Shown piece after piece: positions 25,516 to 34,880 of a stretch of 64,000 nt of DNA (position 1 is the stretch's first letter; every line of letters begins with the position of its first letter). The stretch lies in contig NZ_OY762267.1 of assembly GCF_963665245.1 (NCBI RefSeq), positions 3,940,001 through 4,004,000 of the forward strand. Direction: 5' to 3'. The notes under the pieces were generated by a model. It was not told the origin of the DNA and made no database searches. It saw only the letters and a program-made list of their open reading frames with translations. A program made the translations under genes and the position numbers. Origin of the DNA: an uncultured Paludibaculum sp. (GTDB taxonomy: Bacteria > Acidobacteriota > Terriglobia > Bryobacterales > Bryobacteraceae).

Positions 25516-28500
25516 GTGAAGACATTCAGCTTCGTTCCACTCATTTTCGCCGTCACCGTGACTTCCGCCCAGGCGGGCAGCCGCGCGTTGGCGGAACCAT
25601 CGTTGTGCCAGGCGAGGGCGGAGATCGCCTTTGTCTCGGGGGGCGACATCTGGACCGCCCCCTTAAAAGGCGGAGAAGCGCAGTTGCTGGTGTCGAACCC
25701 AGCGACGGAATCGCGCCCGATGTGGTCTCCGGACGGGGCGAAGCTTGCATTCGTGTCCACGCGCACGGGTGGTGGGGACATCTATGTGTTGACGCTCGCT
25801 TCCGGGCAGTTGAAGCGGCTGACGTTCGACGATGGGCCGGAGACCCTGGACAACTGGTCGCGGGACGGCAAGTGGGTCTACTTCCACGCGAACAAGGCCG
25901 TGCAGTTGGCCGATATCTATCGAGTCAGTGTCGAGGGCGGCACACCGATGGAGGTGATCGCCGATCAGATGATGACGGAGTTCCACGCGGCGCCGGCTCC
26001 GGATGGGCAGAGCGTGGCGTTCGCGGCGCGAGGCATCGGCTACAACCAGTGGTGGCGGCACGGGCACAGCCATCTGGACGAGAGCGAGATCTGGTTGTGG
26101 AAAGAAGGTGCGGCCACGCCCTTCACCAAGCTGGTGGAGATGGGTGCACGGAACGAGTGGCCGATGTGGAGCACGGACGGCAAGTCGCTCTACTACGTCT
26201 CCGATCGCGGTGGCGCTGAGAACGTGTGGGCCTGGCAGGGCGGAGCGACCCGGCCACTAACGAAGTTCAAGGACGGCCGTGTGCTGTGGGCGTCCATTGG
26301 CTACGACGGCAAGACCATCGTCTTTGAGCGCGATTTCGCCATCTGGCAGTGCGATGCAAAGAACGGGCAGGCATCGCAGGTGCCCATTACATTACGGGGC
26401 GTGCCTTCGGGCAATGGGTTCACACGGCAGACCCTGACGACATTCGGCGGGCTGGCGCTCTCTCCGGACGGAAAGAAGATTGCGGTGACGGCGCATGGCG
26501 AGATCTGGGCGGCGCCCTCGAAAGACGGCGGCGAGGCGATTCGGGTGACAACGACCCCGGCGGCGGAGTCGACCGTAGTGTGGGCGCCCGACAGCAAGGA
26601 GATCGCGTACCTGTCTGACCGCGGCGGCCACGCGAACCTGTTCTCCTACGACTTCGCGACCCGAACCGAGAAGCAACTTACCAAAGCGGACTTGAACGAC
26701 GCAGGACCGAAGTTCTCACCGGACGGGAAGCAGATCGCGTTCGTCCGGGACCGTAAGGAACTGCGGTTGCTGACTCTGGCCAGTGGGCAAGAGCAGGTGC
26801 TCGCTTCGGGTTCGATTTCGGGACCGATTGCGTGGTCGGGGGACGGGCAGTGGATCGCGTTCTCGCCGGCCGGAGAGAAATCGTTCCGGAACATCGCCGC
26901 GGTGCCGGCGGCGGGTGGTGCTGCGAAGCCTCTCAGCTTCCTGGCGAACATGTCGACCTTTGACGCGCTGTGGAGTCCGGATGGGAAGTACCTGCTGTTC
27001 TCGACGTCGCAGCGCACGGAGAACACGCAGGTGGGCCGTGTCGAGCTGGTTCCGAGGGCTCCAAAGTTCCGTGAGGACGAGTTCCGCGACCTGTTCAAGG
27101 AGACCGCGAAGAAGCCGGATCCGCCCAAGACCGAAGCAGCCAAGCCCGAGGCCGCCAAGACGGAGGAAAAGAAGAAGACCCCCGTGGAGATCACATTCGA
27201 AGGGATCCGTCAGCGGTTGTCGCTGTTGCCGGTGGGCCTCGATGCTGAGGCAACAGCGATCAGTCCGGATGGCAAATGGCTACTGCTCGAAGCAGAGGTG
27301 GCGGGACAGGCGAACCTGTATCTCTGGCCGCTGGACGAACTGGCGAAGGAAGCTCCAGTGGCGAAGCAGCTTACGTCGACACCCGCCCCCAAGGGTAGCG
27401 CGCAGTGGGCTTCCGATTCGAAGACGGTCTGGTACACCGAGGGCGGCCGCGTGATGAACATCAACATCGAATCGCGGCAGGCGAAGCCGCTGGCCCTGAA
27501 TGCCGAGATGGATGTCGACTTCGACAGCGAGAAGGTGCAGGTGTTCCGCCAGGCCTGGGGCGTGATGCGCGACATCTTCTACGACGACAAATTCCATGGA
27601 GCCGACTGGAATGCAGTCAAAACCCGGTTTGAGCCGCAGATCGAAGGCGCTCAGACCTCGGACGAAGTCCGGCGATTGATCTCGCTGATGCTGGGCGAAC
27701 TGAATGCTTCGCACTCGGGCATCTCGGCGCCGGGGCGGCCTGCTCCTGGTCCGGTGGGCAAGTTGGGCTTGCGCTTCGGCCGCACCGCATATGAGGAGAG
27801 CGGCCAATTGAAAGTGTCCGAAGTGATCACGCTGGGGCCGGCGGATGTCGCGAAGGTTAAGACCGGCGAGGTGATTGTGTCGGTGGACGGCACGGCCGTC
27901 GATGGGCACACGAATCTCGACGATCTGTTGCGCGGCACGGTGGACAAGCGCGTGGAGCTCAAGGTGAGTAACGGCACGGAGACGCGGGAAGTTGTGCTGC
28001 GGCCCATCTCGAACGGAGCGGAGGGCAATCTGCGCTACCGCCAGTGGGTGGAAGGCCGGCGGGCTTACGTCGAGAAGGTGAGCGGAGGCAAGCTGGGTTA
28101 TGTGCATATGCGCGACATGGGCGATGCGTCCCTGCGGCAGTTGTACATCGATCTCGACACGGAGAACCAGACGAAGCAGGGCGTGGTGATCGACATCCGC
28201 AACAACAACGGCGGGTTTGTGAACGCGTACGCGCTGGATGTGTTTTCGCGGCGGCCCTATCTGCGGATGGAGCAGCGCGGGATGCCGCAGGGGCCTGCGC
28301 GATCGATTTTGGGGCAGAGGTCGTTGGAGTTGCCGACGATTCTGGTAACGAACCAGTTCTCGTTGTCGGATGCGGAGGACTTCACGGAAGGGTATCGCAC
28401 CTTGAAGCTGGGCAAAGTGGTGGGCGAGCCGACGGCCGGATGGATCATCTACACGGGCGGGGCACAGCTGCTGGACGGCAGCGTCCTGCGGACGCCGGGG

Positions 28501-28653
28501 ACCAAGGTCTTCGACCACGAAGGCAAAGTGATGGAATTGAATCCGCGGCCGGTGGACGTCGCAGTGACGCGGGCCGTCGGGGAGACGTATACCGACAAGG
28601 ACGCGCAGCTCGACGCAGCGGTGCGGGAGCTGTTGAGTGAGATCAAGAAATAA
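25516..28653 (+). CDS. Tricorn-like S41 protease
   Basis: A 1045-residue exported protein starting with GTG, with a signal peptide (MKTFSFVPLIFAVTVTSAQA). Two WD40/TolB-like beta-propellers span about 35-530 ('MWSPDGAKLAFVS', 'SPDGKKIAVTAHGEIW'). A lysine/proline/alanine linker follows at about 532-558, then a core domain, a PDZ domain at about 780-850, and an S41 protease domain. Tricorn active-site equivalents are S732-H733 in 'NASHSG' and nucleophile S951 in 'NQFSLSDAEDF'. The protein degrades or trims peptides, probably in the periplasm. It is first in an operon with two sugar-metabolism genes (2-bp gap). Confidence 0.92.
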   Translation: MKTFSFVPLIFAVTVTSAQAGSRALAEPSLCQARAEIAFVSGGDIWTAPLKGGEAQLLVSNPATESRPMWSPDGAKLAFVSTRTGGGDIYVLTLASGQLKRLTFDDGPETLDNWSRDGKWVYFHANKAVQLADIYRVSVEGGTPMEVIADQMMTEFHAAPAPDGQSVAFAARGIGYNQWWRHGHSHLDESEIWLWKEGAATPFTKLVEMGARNEWPMWSTDGKSLYYVSDRGGAENVWAWQGGATRPLTKFKDGRVLWASIGYDGKTIVFERDFAIWQCDAKNGQASQVPITLRGVPSGNGFTRQTLTTFGGLALSPDGKKIAVTAHGEIWAAPSKDGGEAIRVTTTPAAESTVVWAPDSKEIAYLSDRGGHANLFSYDFATRTEKQLTKADLNDAGPKFSPDGKQIAFVRDRKELRLLTLASGQEQVLASGSISGPIAWSGDGQWIAFSPAGEKSFRNIAAVPAAGGAAKPLSFLANMSTFDALWSPDGKYLLFSTSQRTENTQVGRVELVPRAPKFREDEFRDLFKETAKKPDPPKTEAAKPEAAKTEEKKKTPVEITFEGIRQRLSLLPVGLDAEATAISPDGKWLLLEAEVAGQANLYLWPLDELAKEAPVAKQLTSTPAPKGSAQWASDSKTVWYTEGGRVMNINIESRQAKPLALNAEMDVDFDSEKVQVFRQAWGVMRDIFYDDKFHGADWNAVKTRFEPQIEGAQTSDEVRRLISLMLGELNASHSGISAPGRPAPGPVGKLGLRFGRTAYEESGQLKVSEVITLGPADVAKVKTGEVIVSVDGTAVDGHTNLDDLLRGTVDKRVELKVSNGTETREVVLRPISNGAEGNLRYRQWVEGRRAYVEKVSGGKLGYVHMRDMGDASLRQLYIDLDTENQTKQGVVIDIRNNNGGFVNAYALDVFSRRPYLRMEQRGMPQGPARSILGQRSLELPTILVTNQFSLSDAEDFTEGYRTLKLGKVVGEPTAGWIIYTGGAQLLDGSVLRTPGTKVFDHEGKVMELNPRPVDVAVTRAVGETYTDKDAQLDAAVRELLSEIKK

Positions 28654-28655
28654 TC

Positions 28656-29990
28656 ATGGCTGACACGACAAGACGCATTTTTACCAAGTCCGCGATGGCG
28701 GCTACGGCATTGAGCTATGGGCGCATCTTCGGCGCCAACGAGAAAATCCACATGGGCTACATCGGTCTGGGCAACCGGGGCGATCAGGTGCACGACGCGT
28801 TTCTCGAGCACGGCGACCAGGAGACGGTGGCTGTCTGCGACCTGCGCGACGACTACATGGATTTTGCGATCAAGAAGTCGCGAGCGACACCGAAGAAATA
28901 CTCAGACTACAAGAAGCTGCTGGACGACAAGAACGTCGACGCCGTGGTGGTGGCGGCTCCGGACCACTGGCACGCGTTGATGTTTGTGGATGCCTGCCAC
29001 GCGGGCAAGGATGTGTATTGCGAGAAGCCGCTATCGCTGACCATCTGGGAAGGACGGCGGATGGTGCAGGTGGCGGCCGAGACGAAGCGGGTGTCGCAGA
29101 TCGGGATTCACCGGCGCAGTGTGGAGTCGCTGCGGCAGGCGGCGGAGTTTGTACGGAACGGCGGCATCGGGCATGTGACCGTGGCCAAAGGCTATCACGT
29201 GCAGAACGAGTGGCCGAACGGGATCGGCAACGCTCCGAACGCGGCGCCGCCGAGCGCGGAGATGTGGGAGAAGTGGCTGGGTCCGGCACCTAAGACGCCA
29301 TACAACATCAATCGCACGTTCTACAACTTCCGCTGGTTCTATGACTACTCGGGTGGGCAGATCACGAACTTCGGCGTCCACTACATGGACTGGATCCGGT
29401 GGGCGTTGGGCAAGGAAGCGCCGAAGTCCGTCGTGGCGATGGGCGGAAACTACGCCATCAAGGATAATCGGGAGATCCCCGATACCTGCGAAGTGCTGTG
29501 GGATTACGGCGACACGATGGTGGTGTTCAGCCAGTACAACGCAAATGGCGCTCCGACGAACGCGAAGAACAGCGAACTGGAGATCCGCGGGACGAAAGGC
29601 ACCATGTACCTGCAGAGCGGCAAATGGGAAGTGGTGCCGGAGAAGACGACCGACGTGCTGTTCGGGCAACGCACGCCGCTGAATCGGAGTCTGGAAAAGG
29701 GCTATGGTCCCTCGAAGAAGCCGGCGATGGAACCGGTGTCGAATGGCTCCGGCTTTGCGGAGACCTATCCACATACACGCAACTTCCTCGATTGCGTGAA
29801 GAGCCGCAAGAAGTGCAACTGCGACGTATTGGACGGGCACCTGTCGACGTCAGCCTGCATCCTGGGCCACATCGCCTTGCGCACGAAGAGCTATCTGGAG
29901 TGGGACCTGAAGACCGAAAAGTTCACCAACAACGCGGCGGCCAATAAGCTGCTGAGCTATCAGTACCGGGCACCTTACAAGCTGGGGTAA
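28656..29990 (+). CDS. Gfo/Idh/MocA family oxidoreductase, Tat-exported
   Basis: A 444-residue NAD(P)-dependent oxidoreductase. The leader carries TRRIFTK (about 5-11), a twin-arginine motif. The Rossmann loop is G37-L-G39-N-R-G42 in 'MGYIGLGNRGD'. The catalytic motif is E123-K-P in 'DVYCEKPLSL', and the C-terminal domain includes 'WFYDYSGGQITNFGVHYMDW'. Family members oxidise or reduce sugars and cyclitols. Tat export suggests the cofactor is bound before export, as in glucose-fructose oxidoreductase. It lies between the protease and an isomerase-like gene, with gaps of 2 and 6 bp. Confidence 0.93.
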   Translation: MADTTRRIFTKSAMAATALSYGRIFGANEKIHMGYIGLGNRGDQVHDAFLEHGDQETVAVCDLRDDYMDFAIKKSRATPKKYSDYKKLLDDKNVDAVVVAAPDHWHALMFVDACHAGKDVYCEKPLSLTIWEGRRMVQVAAETKRVSQIGIHRRSVESLRQAAEFVRNGGIGHVTVAKGYHVQNEWPNGIGNAPNAAPPSAEMWEKWLGPAPKTPYNINRTFYNFRWFYDYSGGQITNFGVHYMDWIRWALGKEAPKSVVAMGGNYAIKDNREIPDTCEVLWDYGDTMVVFSQYNANGAPTNAKNSELEIRGTKGTMYLQSGKWEVVPEKTTDVLFGQRTPLNRSLEKGYGPSKKPAMEPVSNGSGFAETYPHTRNFLDCVKSRKKCNCDVLDGHLSTSACILGHIALRTKSYLEWDLKTEKFTNNAAANKLLSYQYRAPYKLG

Positions 29991-29996
29991 CACGAT

Positions 29997-30869
29997 ATGA
30001 CACGACGCGATTTCGTCATGGCTTCGGCGGCGCTGCCCCTGGTCGCGCAGCCGGCCAAAGTAAAACCGGTGTTGTGCATCTTCTCGAAGCACATGTCGGA
30101 GTTCCAATGGGATGAGCTGGGCGCGAAGGCCAAGGAGGTGGGTTTCGACGGCGTGGATCTGACGGTGCGGCCCAAAGGGCACGTGCTGCCGGAACGCGTG
30201 GCGGAGGACCTGCCCAAGGCTGTGGAGGCCATCCGCAAGCACGGCCTGACCGTACCGATGGTGACAACGGATCTGAAGGACGCCAGCGATCCGGCGGCGA
30301 AGCCGACCTTCGAGGCCATGAAGAAGGTGGGCGTCCCGCTGTACAAGGTCGGCTACTGGAACTACAAGAAGGGCCAAGGCGTGATCGCCGCGGCGGCGGA
30401 GAATAAGCGGAAGCTGGATGGACTGCTGGCGCTGTCGAAGCAGTACGGTCTGACGGCCGGGCTGCACAACCATTCAGGCGCTTATTTCGGTTGTGCCGTA
30501 TGGGACTACCGCGAACTGCTGAAAGACGTGAGTCCGCGCGACGCGGGCTACTACTTCGATCCTGGCCACGCAACTGTGGAAGGCGGGCTGAACGGCTGGC
30601 GCGTGTCACTGGACATGGTGCTGCCGCGGCTGAAGATGTCAGCCATCAAGGACTTCTACTGGGAAAAAGCCGACGGTAAGTGGAAGAATCATTGGTGCCC
30701 GCTGGGCGAAGGAATGGTGAACTGGCAAGCCGTATTCGCAGAGTATGCCAAGGCCCAGTTTGGCGGTCCGTTGTCGCTGCACCTGGAGTATCCGGGCGGC
30801 GATGATCTGCCGTCCATCCGGAAAGACTTGGAATATATGAGGAAACAGGTGGACGCAGCTTACGCATAG
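29997..30869 (+). CDS. Sugar phosphate isomerase/epimerase family protein (AP endonuclease 2-like TIM barrel)
   Basis: A 290-residue xylose-isomerase-like TIM-barrel protein with a short twin-arginine leader (MTRRDFVMASAALPL). Metal and substrate-binding stretches are 'KEVGFDGVDLTVRPKGHVLP', 'AGLHNHSGAYFG', 'DAGYYFDPGHATVEGG', 'MSAIKDFYWEK' and 'PLSLHLEYP', in the family order. It probably isomerises or epimerises a sugar handled by the preceding oxidoreductase. The exact substrate is not predictable. Confidence 0.88.
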   Translation: MTRRDFVMASAALPLVAQPAKVKPVLCIFSKHMSEFQWDELGAKAKEVGFDGVDLTVRPKGHVLPERVAEDLPKAVEAIRKHGLTVPMVTTDLKDASDPAAKPTFEAMKKVGVPLYKVGYWNYKKGQGVIAAAAENKRKLDGLLALSKQYGLTAGLHNHSGAYFGCAVWDYRELLKDVSPRDAGYYFDPGHATVEGGLNGWRVSLDMVLPRLKMSAIKDFYWEKADGKWKNHWCPLGEGMVNWQAVFAEYAKAQFGGPLSLHLEYPGGDDLPSIRKDLEYMRKQVDAAYA

Positions 30870-30914
30870 GTCGCGTGGCCGGGGCGCGGTGGTTGATAAG
30901 ATGGAGGTTTCATC

Positions 30915-32585
30915 ATGAAACTCCAGTCGTACACCATCACCCAGGGACGGGACCGCGCCCCGGCGCGCGCCCAGCTGAAGGGTATCGGCTTCACCGATGA
31001 GGACTTGAAGAAGCCCATCATCGGTATCGCCAACACCTGGATTGGAACCATGCCGTGCAATTTCCTGTTGCGCGACCTGGCGGTAGACGTAGCTCGCGGT
31101 ATCCGTGAAGCCGGCGGAACGCCGATGGAGTTCAACACCATCGCGATCTCCGACGGCATCACCATGGGCACGCAGGGCATGAAGACCTCGCTGATCTCCC
31201 GCGAGGTTGTGGCGGACTCCATCGAACTGGTAACGCGCGGGCATATGTTCGACGGCCTTGTCTGTCTGGTAGCCTGCGACAAAACGATTCCCGGCGCGGC
31301 GCTGGCACTGTTGCGGTTGAACATTCCTGGCGTCATCCTCTACGGCGGCTCGATTCTGCCGGGCCAGTACAAGGGCAAGGACGTCACGATTCAGGAAGTG
31401 TTCGAGGCTGTAGGTGCCGCGGCGGCCGGCAAGATCACCGATCAGGAATTGTTGGACATCGAGAACGTGGCGTCGCCGGGTCCGGGCGCTTGCGGTGGCC
31501 AGTTCACGGCCAACACCATGGCTACGGTGATGGAGATCATCGGATTGTCGCCCATGAATACGGCGATGGTGCCCCAAGTGGACAACCGGAAACACGCGGT
31601 GGCTGCGCATTGTGGCCAGGTGATTCTGGATGCGGTGAAGAACAATCTGCTGCCGCGGACGATCTGCACGCGGGCGGCGTTTGAGAACGCGATTGCAAGT
31701 GTGGCGGCGACCGGCGGCTCCACCAACGCCGTGCTGCACCTGTTGGCCATGGCCCGCGAGGCGGGTGTCGATCTCGTGATCGACGACTTCCAGACTGTCA
31801 GCGAGCGCACTCCGCTGCTGCTCAGCCTGAAACCGGCCGGCCAGTATGTAGCGGCGGATGTCGACAAGGCAGGCGGCATCGGCGTCGTGGCGAAACGGTT
31901 GGTGGATGGCAAGTTCGCCGATGCTTCGGCCATGACCATTACGGGCAAGACGCTGGGTGAAGAGGCGGCACGGTCAGAGGAGACGCCCGGGCAGCAGGTG
32001 GTGCGGGCTCTCGACAACCCCATCAAGAAGAGCGGCGGTCTGGTGATCCTGAAGGGTTCGCTGGCCCCGGAAGGCGGCGTGATCAAGGTGACGGGCATCG
32101 ACCGCAAGATCCACCAGGGTCCGGCGCGCGTGTTCAATTGCGAAGAAGACGCCATGGCGGCGGTGACGCACGGCACCATCCAGCATGGCGACGTGCTGGT
32201 GATTCGCTATGAAGGACCGAAGGGCGGCCCGGGCATGCGCGAGATGCTGGGTGTGACCTCGGCCATCATGGGCGCCGGCTTTGGCGATACAGTGGCGCTG
32301 ATGACGGATGGGCGGTTCTCGGGCGCAACCCGCGGCTTCATGGTGGGGCATGTGGCTCCGGAAGCGGCGGTGGGCGGGCCGATCGCGTTCGTGGAAGAAG
32401 GCGACCCCATTACGATCGATATCGAGCACCGCAACATTTCGCTCGACGTGGACGAGGCGACGCTGGCAGCGCGCCGGGCCAAGTGGACGGCCCCTCCGCC
32501 TGCGAGAACAAACGGCGTGATGGCCAAGTACATCAAGCTGGTGAGTTCGGCGGCCGAAGGTGCGATTACGTCCAACGTCTACTGA
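30915..32585 (+). CDS. ilvD: Dihydroxy-acid dehydratase
   Basis: A 556-residue IlvD/Edd family enzyme. It converts dihydroxy-isovalerate or dihydroxy-methylvalerate to the 2-keto acid in valine, leucine and isoleucine synthesis. The three iron-sulfur ligands are C48 ('TMPCNF'), C121 ('ACDKTIPG') and C193 ('GACGGQFTANTM'). Other landmarks are 'SDGITMGTQGMKTSLISRE' and 'DGRFSGATRGFMVGHVAPE'. GGAGG precedes the ATG. It follows the isomerase-like gene by 45 bp, so it could be part of that operon or start its own unit. Sugar-acid dehydratases share this fold; the length and the TQGM/SRE block favour IlvD. Confidence 0.95.
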   Translation: MKLQSYTITQGRDRAPARAQLKGIGFTDEDLKKPIIGIANTWIGTMPCNFLLRDLAVDVARGIREAGGTPMEFNTIAISDGITMGTQGMKTSLISREVVADSIELVTRGHMFDGLVCLVACDKTIPGAALALLRLNIPGVILYGGSILPGQYKGKDVTIQEVFEAVGAAAAGKITDQELLDIENVASPGPGACGGQFTANTMATVMEIIGLSPMNTAMVPQVDNRKHAVAAHCGQVILDAVKNNLLPRTICTRAAFENAIASVAATGGSTNAVLHLLAMAREAGVDLVIDDFQTVSERTPLLLSLKPAGQYVAADVDKAGGIGVVAKRLVDGKFADASAMTITGKTLGEEAARSEETPGQQVVRALDNPIKKSGGLVILKGSLAPEGGVIKVTGIDRKIHQGPARVFNCEEDAMAAVTHGTIQHGDVLVIRYEGPKGGPGMREMLGVTSAIMGAGFGDTVALMTDGRFSGATRGFMVGHVAPEAAVGGPIAFVEEGDPITIDIEHRNISLDVDEATLAARRAKWTAPPPARTNGVMAKYIKLVSSAAEGAITSNVY

Positions 32586-32621
32586 TCGCCGCGTGCATCT
32601 GAGCTGGAGAGTGCCGTCTGA

Positions 32622-33068
32622 TCAGCCCGTGATTGTCGCCACGTGGTGTTGAAGGTGTTGGATGTAGTCGTCGACCCACGCCTCCAACGACATGGGCGGG
32701 CTACCGCCGAGGATCACCGGCGCCTCCAGGTGATCGGCAGGGATGCGGCCGATAAGACGGCCCAGCATCCAGTTGCGCTCTTCCCAGCGGCGGAGCAGAT
32801 GCGCCCAGGACATATCCGCGTAGCCGTGCAGGTCGACCCAGGCGTTTTGCGCGTATTTGGGCCCCTCATAGCGGCCTTCGATGGCGGCGATGGCGATGCG
32901 CTGGTGGTTGTTCTGGGCAGAGTCGAGCAGATGGCCGAGTTCCTGTTTCCTGAGCCATCCGCCGGGCCTTGAAGGTTGACTGGCGGTTTCTTCGCTGATC
33001 TGGCGAAGTTGACCCGCCGCGGTTTGGACGGCCGCATTGAACCGTGCGGCTACGTCTTCGACACTCAT
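32622..33068 (-). CDS. DinB-like four-helix protein
   Basis: A 148-residue protein resembling the DinB/YfiT metal-binding four-helix bundles. Histidines that could bind metal occur in 'ELGHLLDSAQNNHQ' and near the end in 'YIQHLQHHVATI'. The start at 33068 is chosen because its ATGA overlaps the stop of the decarboxylase gene (33065-33068). An upstream extension to 33212 lacks family character. Many family members act in thiol-dependent or detoxification reactions; the role here is unknown. Confidence 0.8.
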   Translation of the reverse strand: MSVEDVAARFNAAVQTAAGQLRQISEETASQPSRPGGWLRKQELGHLLDSAQNNHQRIAIAAIEGRYEGPKYAQNAWVDLHGYADMSWAHLLRRWEERNWMLGRLIGRIPADHLEAPVILGGSPPMSLEAWVDDYIQHLQHHVATITG

Positions 33069-34429
33069 GGATGGTTGCCTCCCTGGTCTAGTGTTTGACG
33101 TGCAACTCGCAGAATGGCATCGAGCGAACGGGCGACATCCTCGTCCGTGGTGGCCCAGGACGACACGCTGATGCGCATGGCGGTGCGCCCTTGCCAGACG
33201 GTTGAGCCGCACCAGCAGGTGCCATCCTCCTGGATGGCGGAGATGACGGCCCGGGTCTCATCAGAGGAACCGAACGAGACCAGAACCTGATTCAGGATAA
33301 CGTCGTTGAGGACTTCGAAGCCCCCGGCGCGGAGCCCTTCGGCAAAACGGACGGCATGACGGCAGCAGCGCTCCACGAGTTCGGTCAGTCCCGCCCGCCC
33401 CAGTGATTTCAAGGCCGCCCAGACCGGGATGCCGCGGGCGCGCCGCGAGGATTCCGGGGTGTAGTGCATGGGCTGGCGCTGCTGGCCATGGCTTAAGTAC
33501 GAGGCGGGCGAGTCCAAAGCGTCCCTCAACGGGGCTGGATCGCGCAACAGAGCGATACCGCAGTCGTATCCTGCGTTGAGCCACTTATGGGCGTCGGTGG
33601 TCCAGGAATCGGCCAGTTCGAAACCATTCATCAGATGGGCCCGCGCCGGCGAGGCCGCGGCCCAGAGGCCGAAAGCGCCGTCGACGTGGACCCATGACTG
33701 GGAGGCCCTGGCCAGCGGAATCAGTTCGTGAGCAGGATCAAAGGCACCCGTGTTGACATTGCCCGCCTGCAGGCAGACAATCGCGGGCTCGCTAAGCTGG
33801 GGGAAGGCGTCCGGCCGCATGCGGCCCTGGGCGTCGACCGGCACCTGGATGACGCGGTCCTTCCCAAGTCCGAGCAAAGACAGTGCTTTGCGCATGGAAA
33901 CATGCACCTCCTGGCCGACGACGACAGGGAGGGGCGGAGCTCCGAAAAGGCCTTGCGACGCAACGTTCCAGCCTTTCCGGGCGAGTAGGGCTTCCCGAGC
34001 GGCGGCAAGGCCGGTGAAGTTCGCCATGGTGGCTCCCGTGACCAACGCGCCGCCGGTGGCCGGCAGGTGCAGAGCGTCGGCCAGCCAGGACAGAGCCAGT
34101 TCCTCGAGCCGGGCGGCGACCGGCGACATGACGTCTATGGCCGCGTTCTGGCCCCAAGCCGAGACAAGCATGTCCGCACCCTGTGCGGCCGGCAGGACTC
34201 CTCCAGTGACGAAGCCAAAGTAGCGGCCACCGGTGGTGGCCACGGTACTGGCGCCAAACTCATCGAGTTCGGCGATGATCTCGGCTGGCGTGGATGCCGT
34301 CGCCGGGAGCGGCAGGTCGAGGCTTGGCAGCGCGGCGACCGAGCCCGCATCGGGTCGAACGGCGCGCTGGGCGAGGGTGGCCTGGTAGCGCCCGGCGCGG
34401 CGGGCGACATCGTCGAAGTTAGTCATCAT
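33065..34429 (-). CDS. PLP-dependent group II decarboxylase family protein
   Basis: About 454 residues, fold type I PLP enzyme of the aromatic-amino-acid/glutamate decarboxylase group. Motifs: 'GALVTGATMANFTGLAAARE' (phosphate cup), D250 in 'WVHVDGAFGLW', and the Schiff-base lysine K282 in 'TTDAHKWLN'. Two adjacent ATGs (34429, 34426) follow AGGGG at fair spacing. The coding start lies only 16 bp beyond the T-run of the trxA terminator, so its expression must depend on read-through or on a promoter inside the terminator region. The substrate amino acid is not predictable from motifs alone. Confidence 0.88.
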   Translation of the reverse strand: MMTNFDDVARRAGRYQATLAQRAVRPDAGSVAALPSLDLPLPATASTPAEIIAELDEFGASTVATTGGRYFGFVTGGVLPAAQGADMLVSAWGQNAAIDVMSPVAARLEELALSWLADALHLPATGGALVTGATMANFTGLAAAREALLARKGWNVASQGLFGAPPLPVVVGQEVHVSMRKALSLLGLGKDRVIQVPVDAQGRMRPDAFPQLSEPAIVCLQAGNVNTGAFDPAHELIPLARASQSWVHVDGAFGLWAAASPARAHLMNGFELADSWTTDAHKWLNAGYDCGIALLRDPAPLRDALDSPASYLSHGQQRQPMHYTPESSRRARGIPVWAALKSLGRAGLTELVERCCRHAVRFAEGLRAGGFEVLNDVILNQVLVSFGSSDETRAVISAIQEDGTCWCGSTVWQGRTAMRISVSSWATTDEDVARSLDAILRVARQTLDQGGNHP

Positions 34430-34445
34430 TGGACCCCTGAAATAC

Positions 34446-34472
34446 AAAAAGGGCGAGCCATCAGGCTCGCCC
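34446..34472 (-). terminator. Intrinsic terminator after trxA
   Basis: On the minus strand GGGCGAGCC (34472-34464), a 4-base loop and GGCTCGCCC (34459-34451) form a perfect 9-bp stem followed by five T (34450-34446). This is a canonical Rho-independent terminator for the upstream trxA unit. Confidence 0.88.
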
Positions 34473-34495
34473 TATGCTCCGCCTTGGGGAGCCGC

Positions 34496-34828
34496 TTATC
34501 CCAGATGCGGCTCCACCATCTTCACAAGCTCGGATTTGCCCACGGCGCCAATGCGTTGATCCACCACCTTGCCGCCTTTGAAGAGCAACAAGGCAGGAAT
34601 GCCGCGAATCATGAAACGGGCCGCGGTGCCATTATTGAAATCCACGTTGACTTTGCCGACCTTCACCTTCCCGGCATACTCCTCGGCAAAGGCGTCGACG
34701 GTAGGTCCGATCATCTTACAAGGACCGCACCACTCCGCCCAGAAGTCCACCAGAACGGGGACATCGGCGTTGAGCACGTCCTGATCGAAGCTCGCGTCGC
34801 TAAATTCCACTGTGTTCTTGCCAGCCAT
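34496..34828 (-). CDS. trxA: Thioredoxin
   Basis: A 110-residue cytoplasmic thioredoxin, of normal length, with the redox site W33-C34-G-P-C37 and the cis-proline loop in 'IRGIPALLLF'. The start at 34828 follows GGAG/AAGGA. The open frame upstream to 34999 is not thioredoxin-like. It lies 52 bp after glgA on the same strand and is followed by a strong terminator. Confidence 0.97.
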   Translation of the reverse strand: MAGKNTVEFSDASFDQDVLNADVPVLVDFWAEWCGPCKMIGPTVDAFAEEYAGKVKVGKVNVDFNNGTAARFMIRGIPALLLFKGGKVVDQRIGAVGKSELVKMVEPHLG

Positions 34829-34880
34829 GGTCAAATTTCCTTCTCCAGTCGGATCTGATGAGTGCCGGGGCGTTTGGGAT

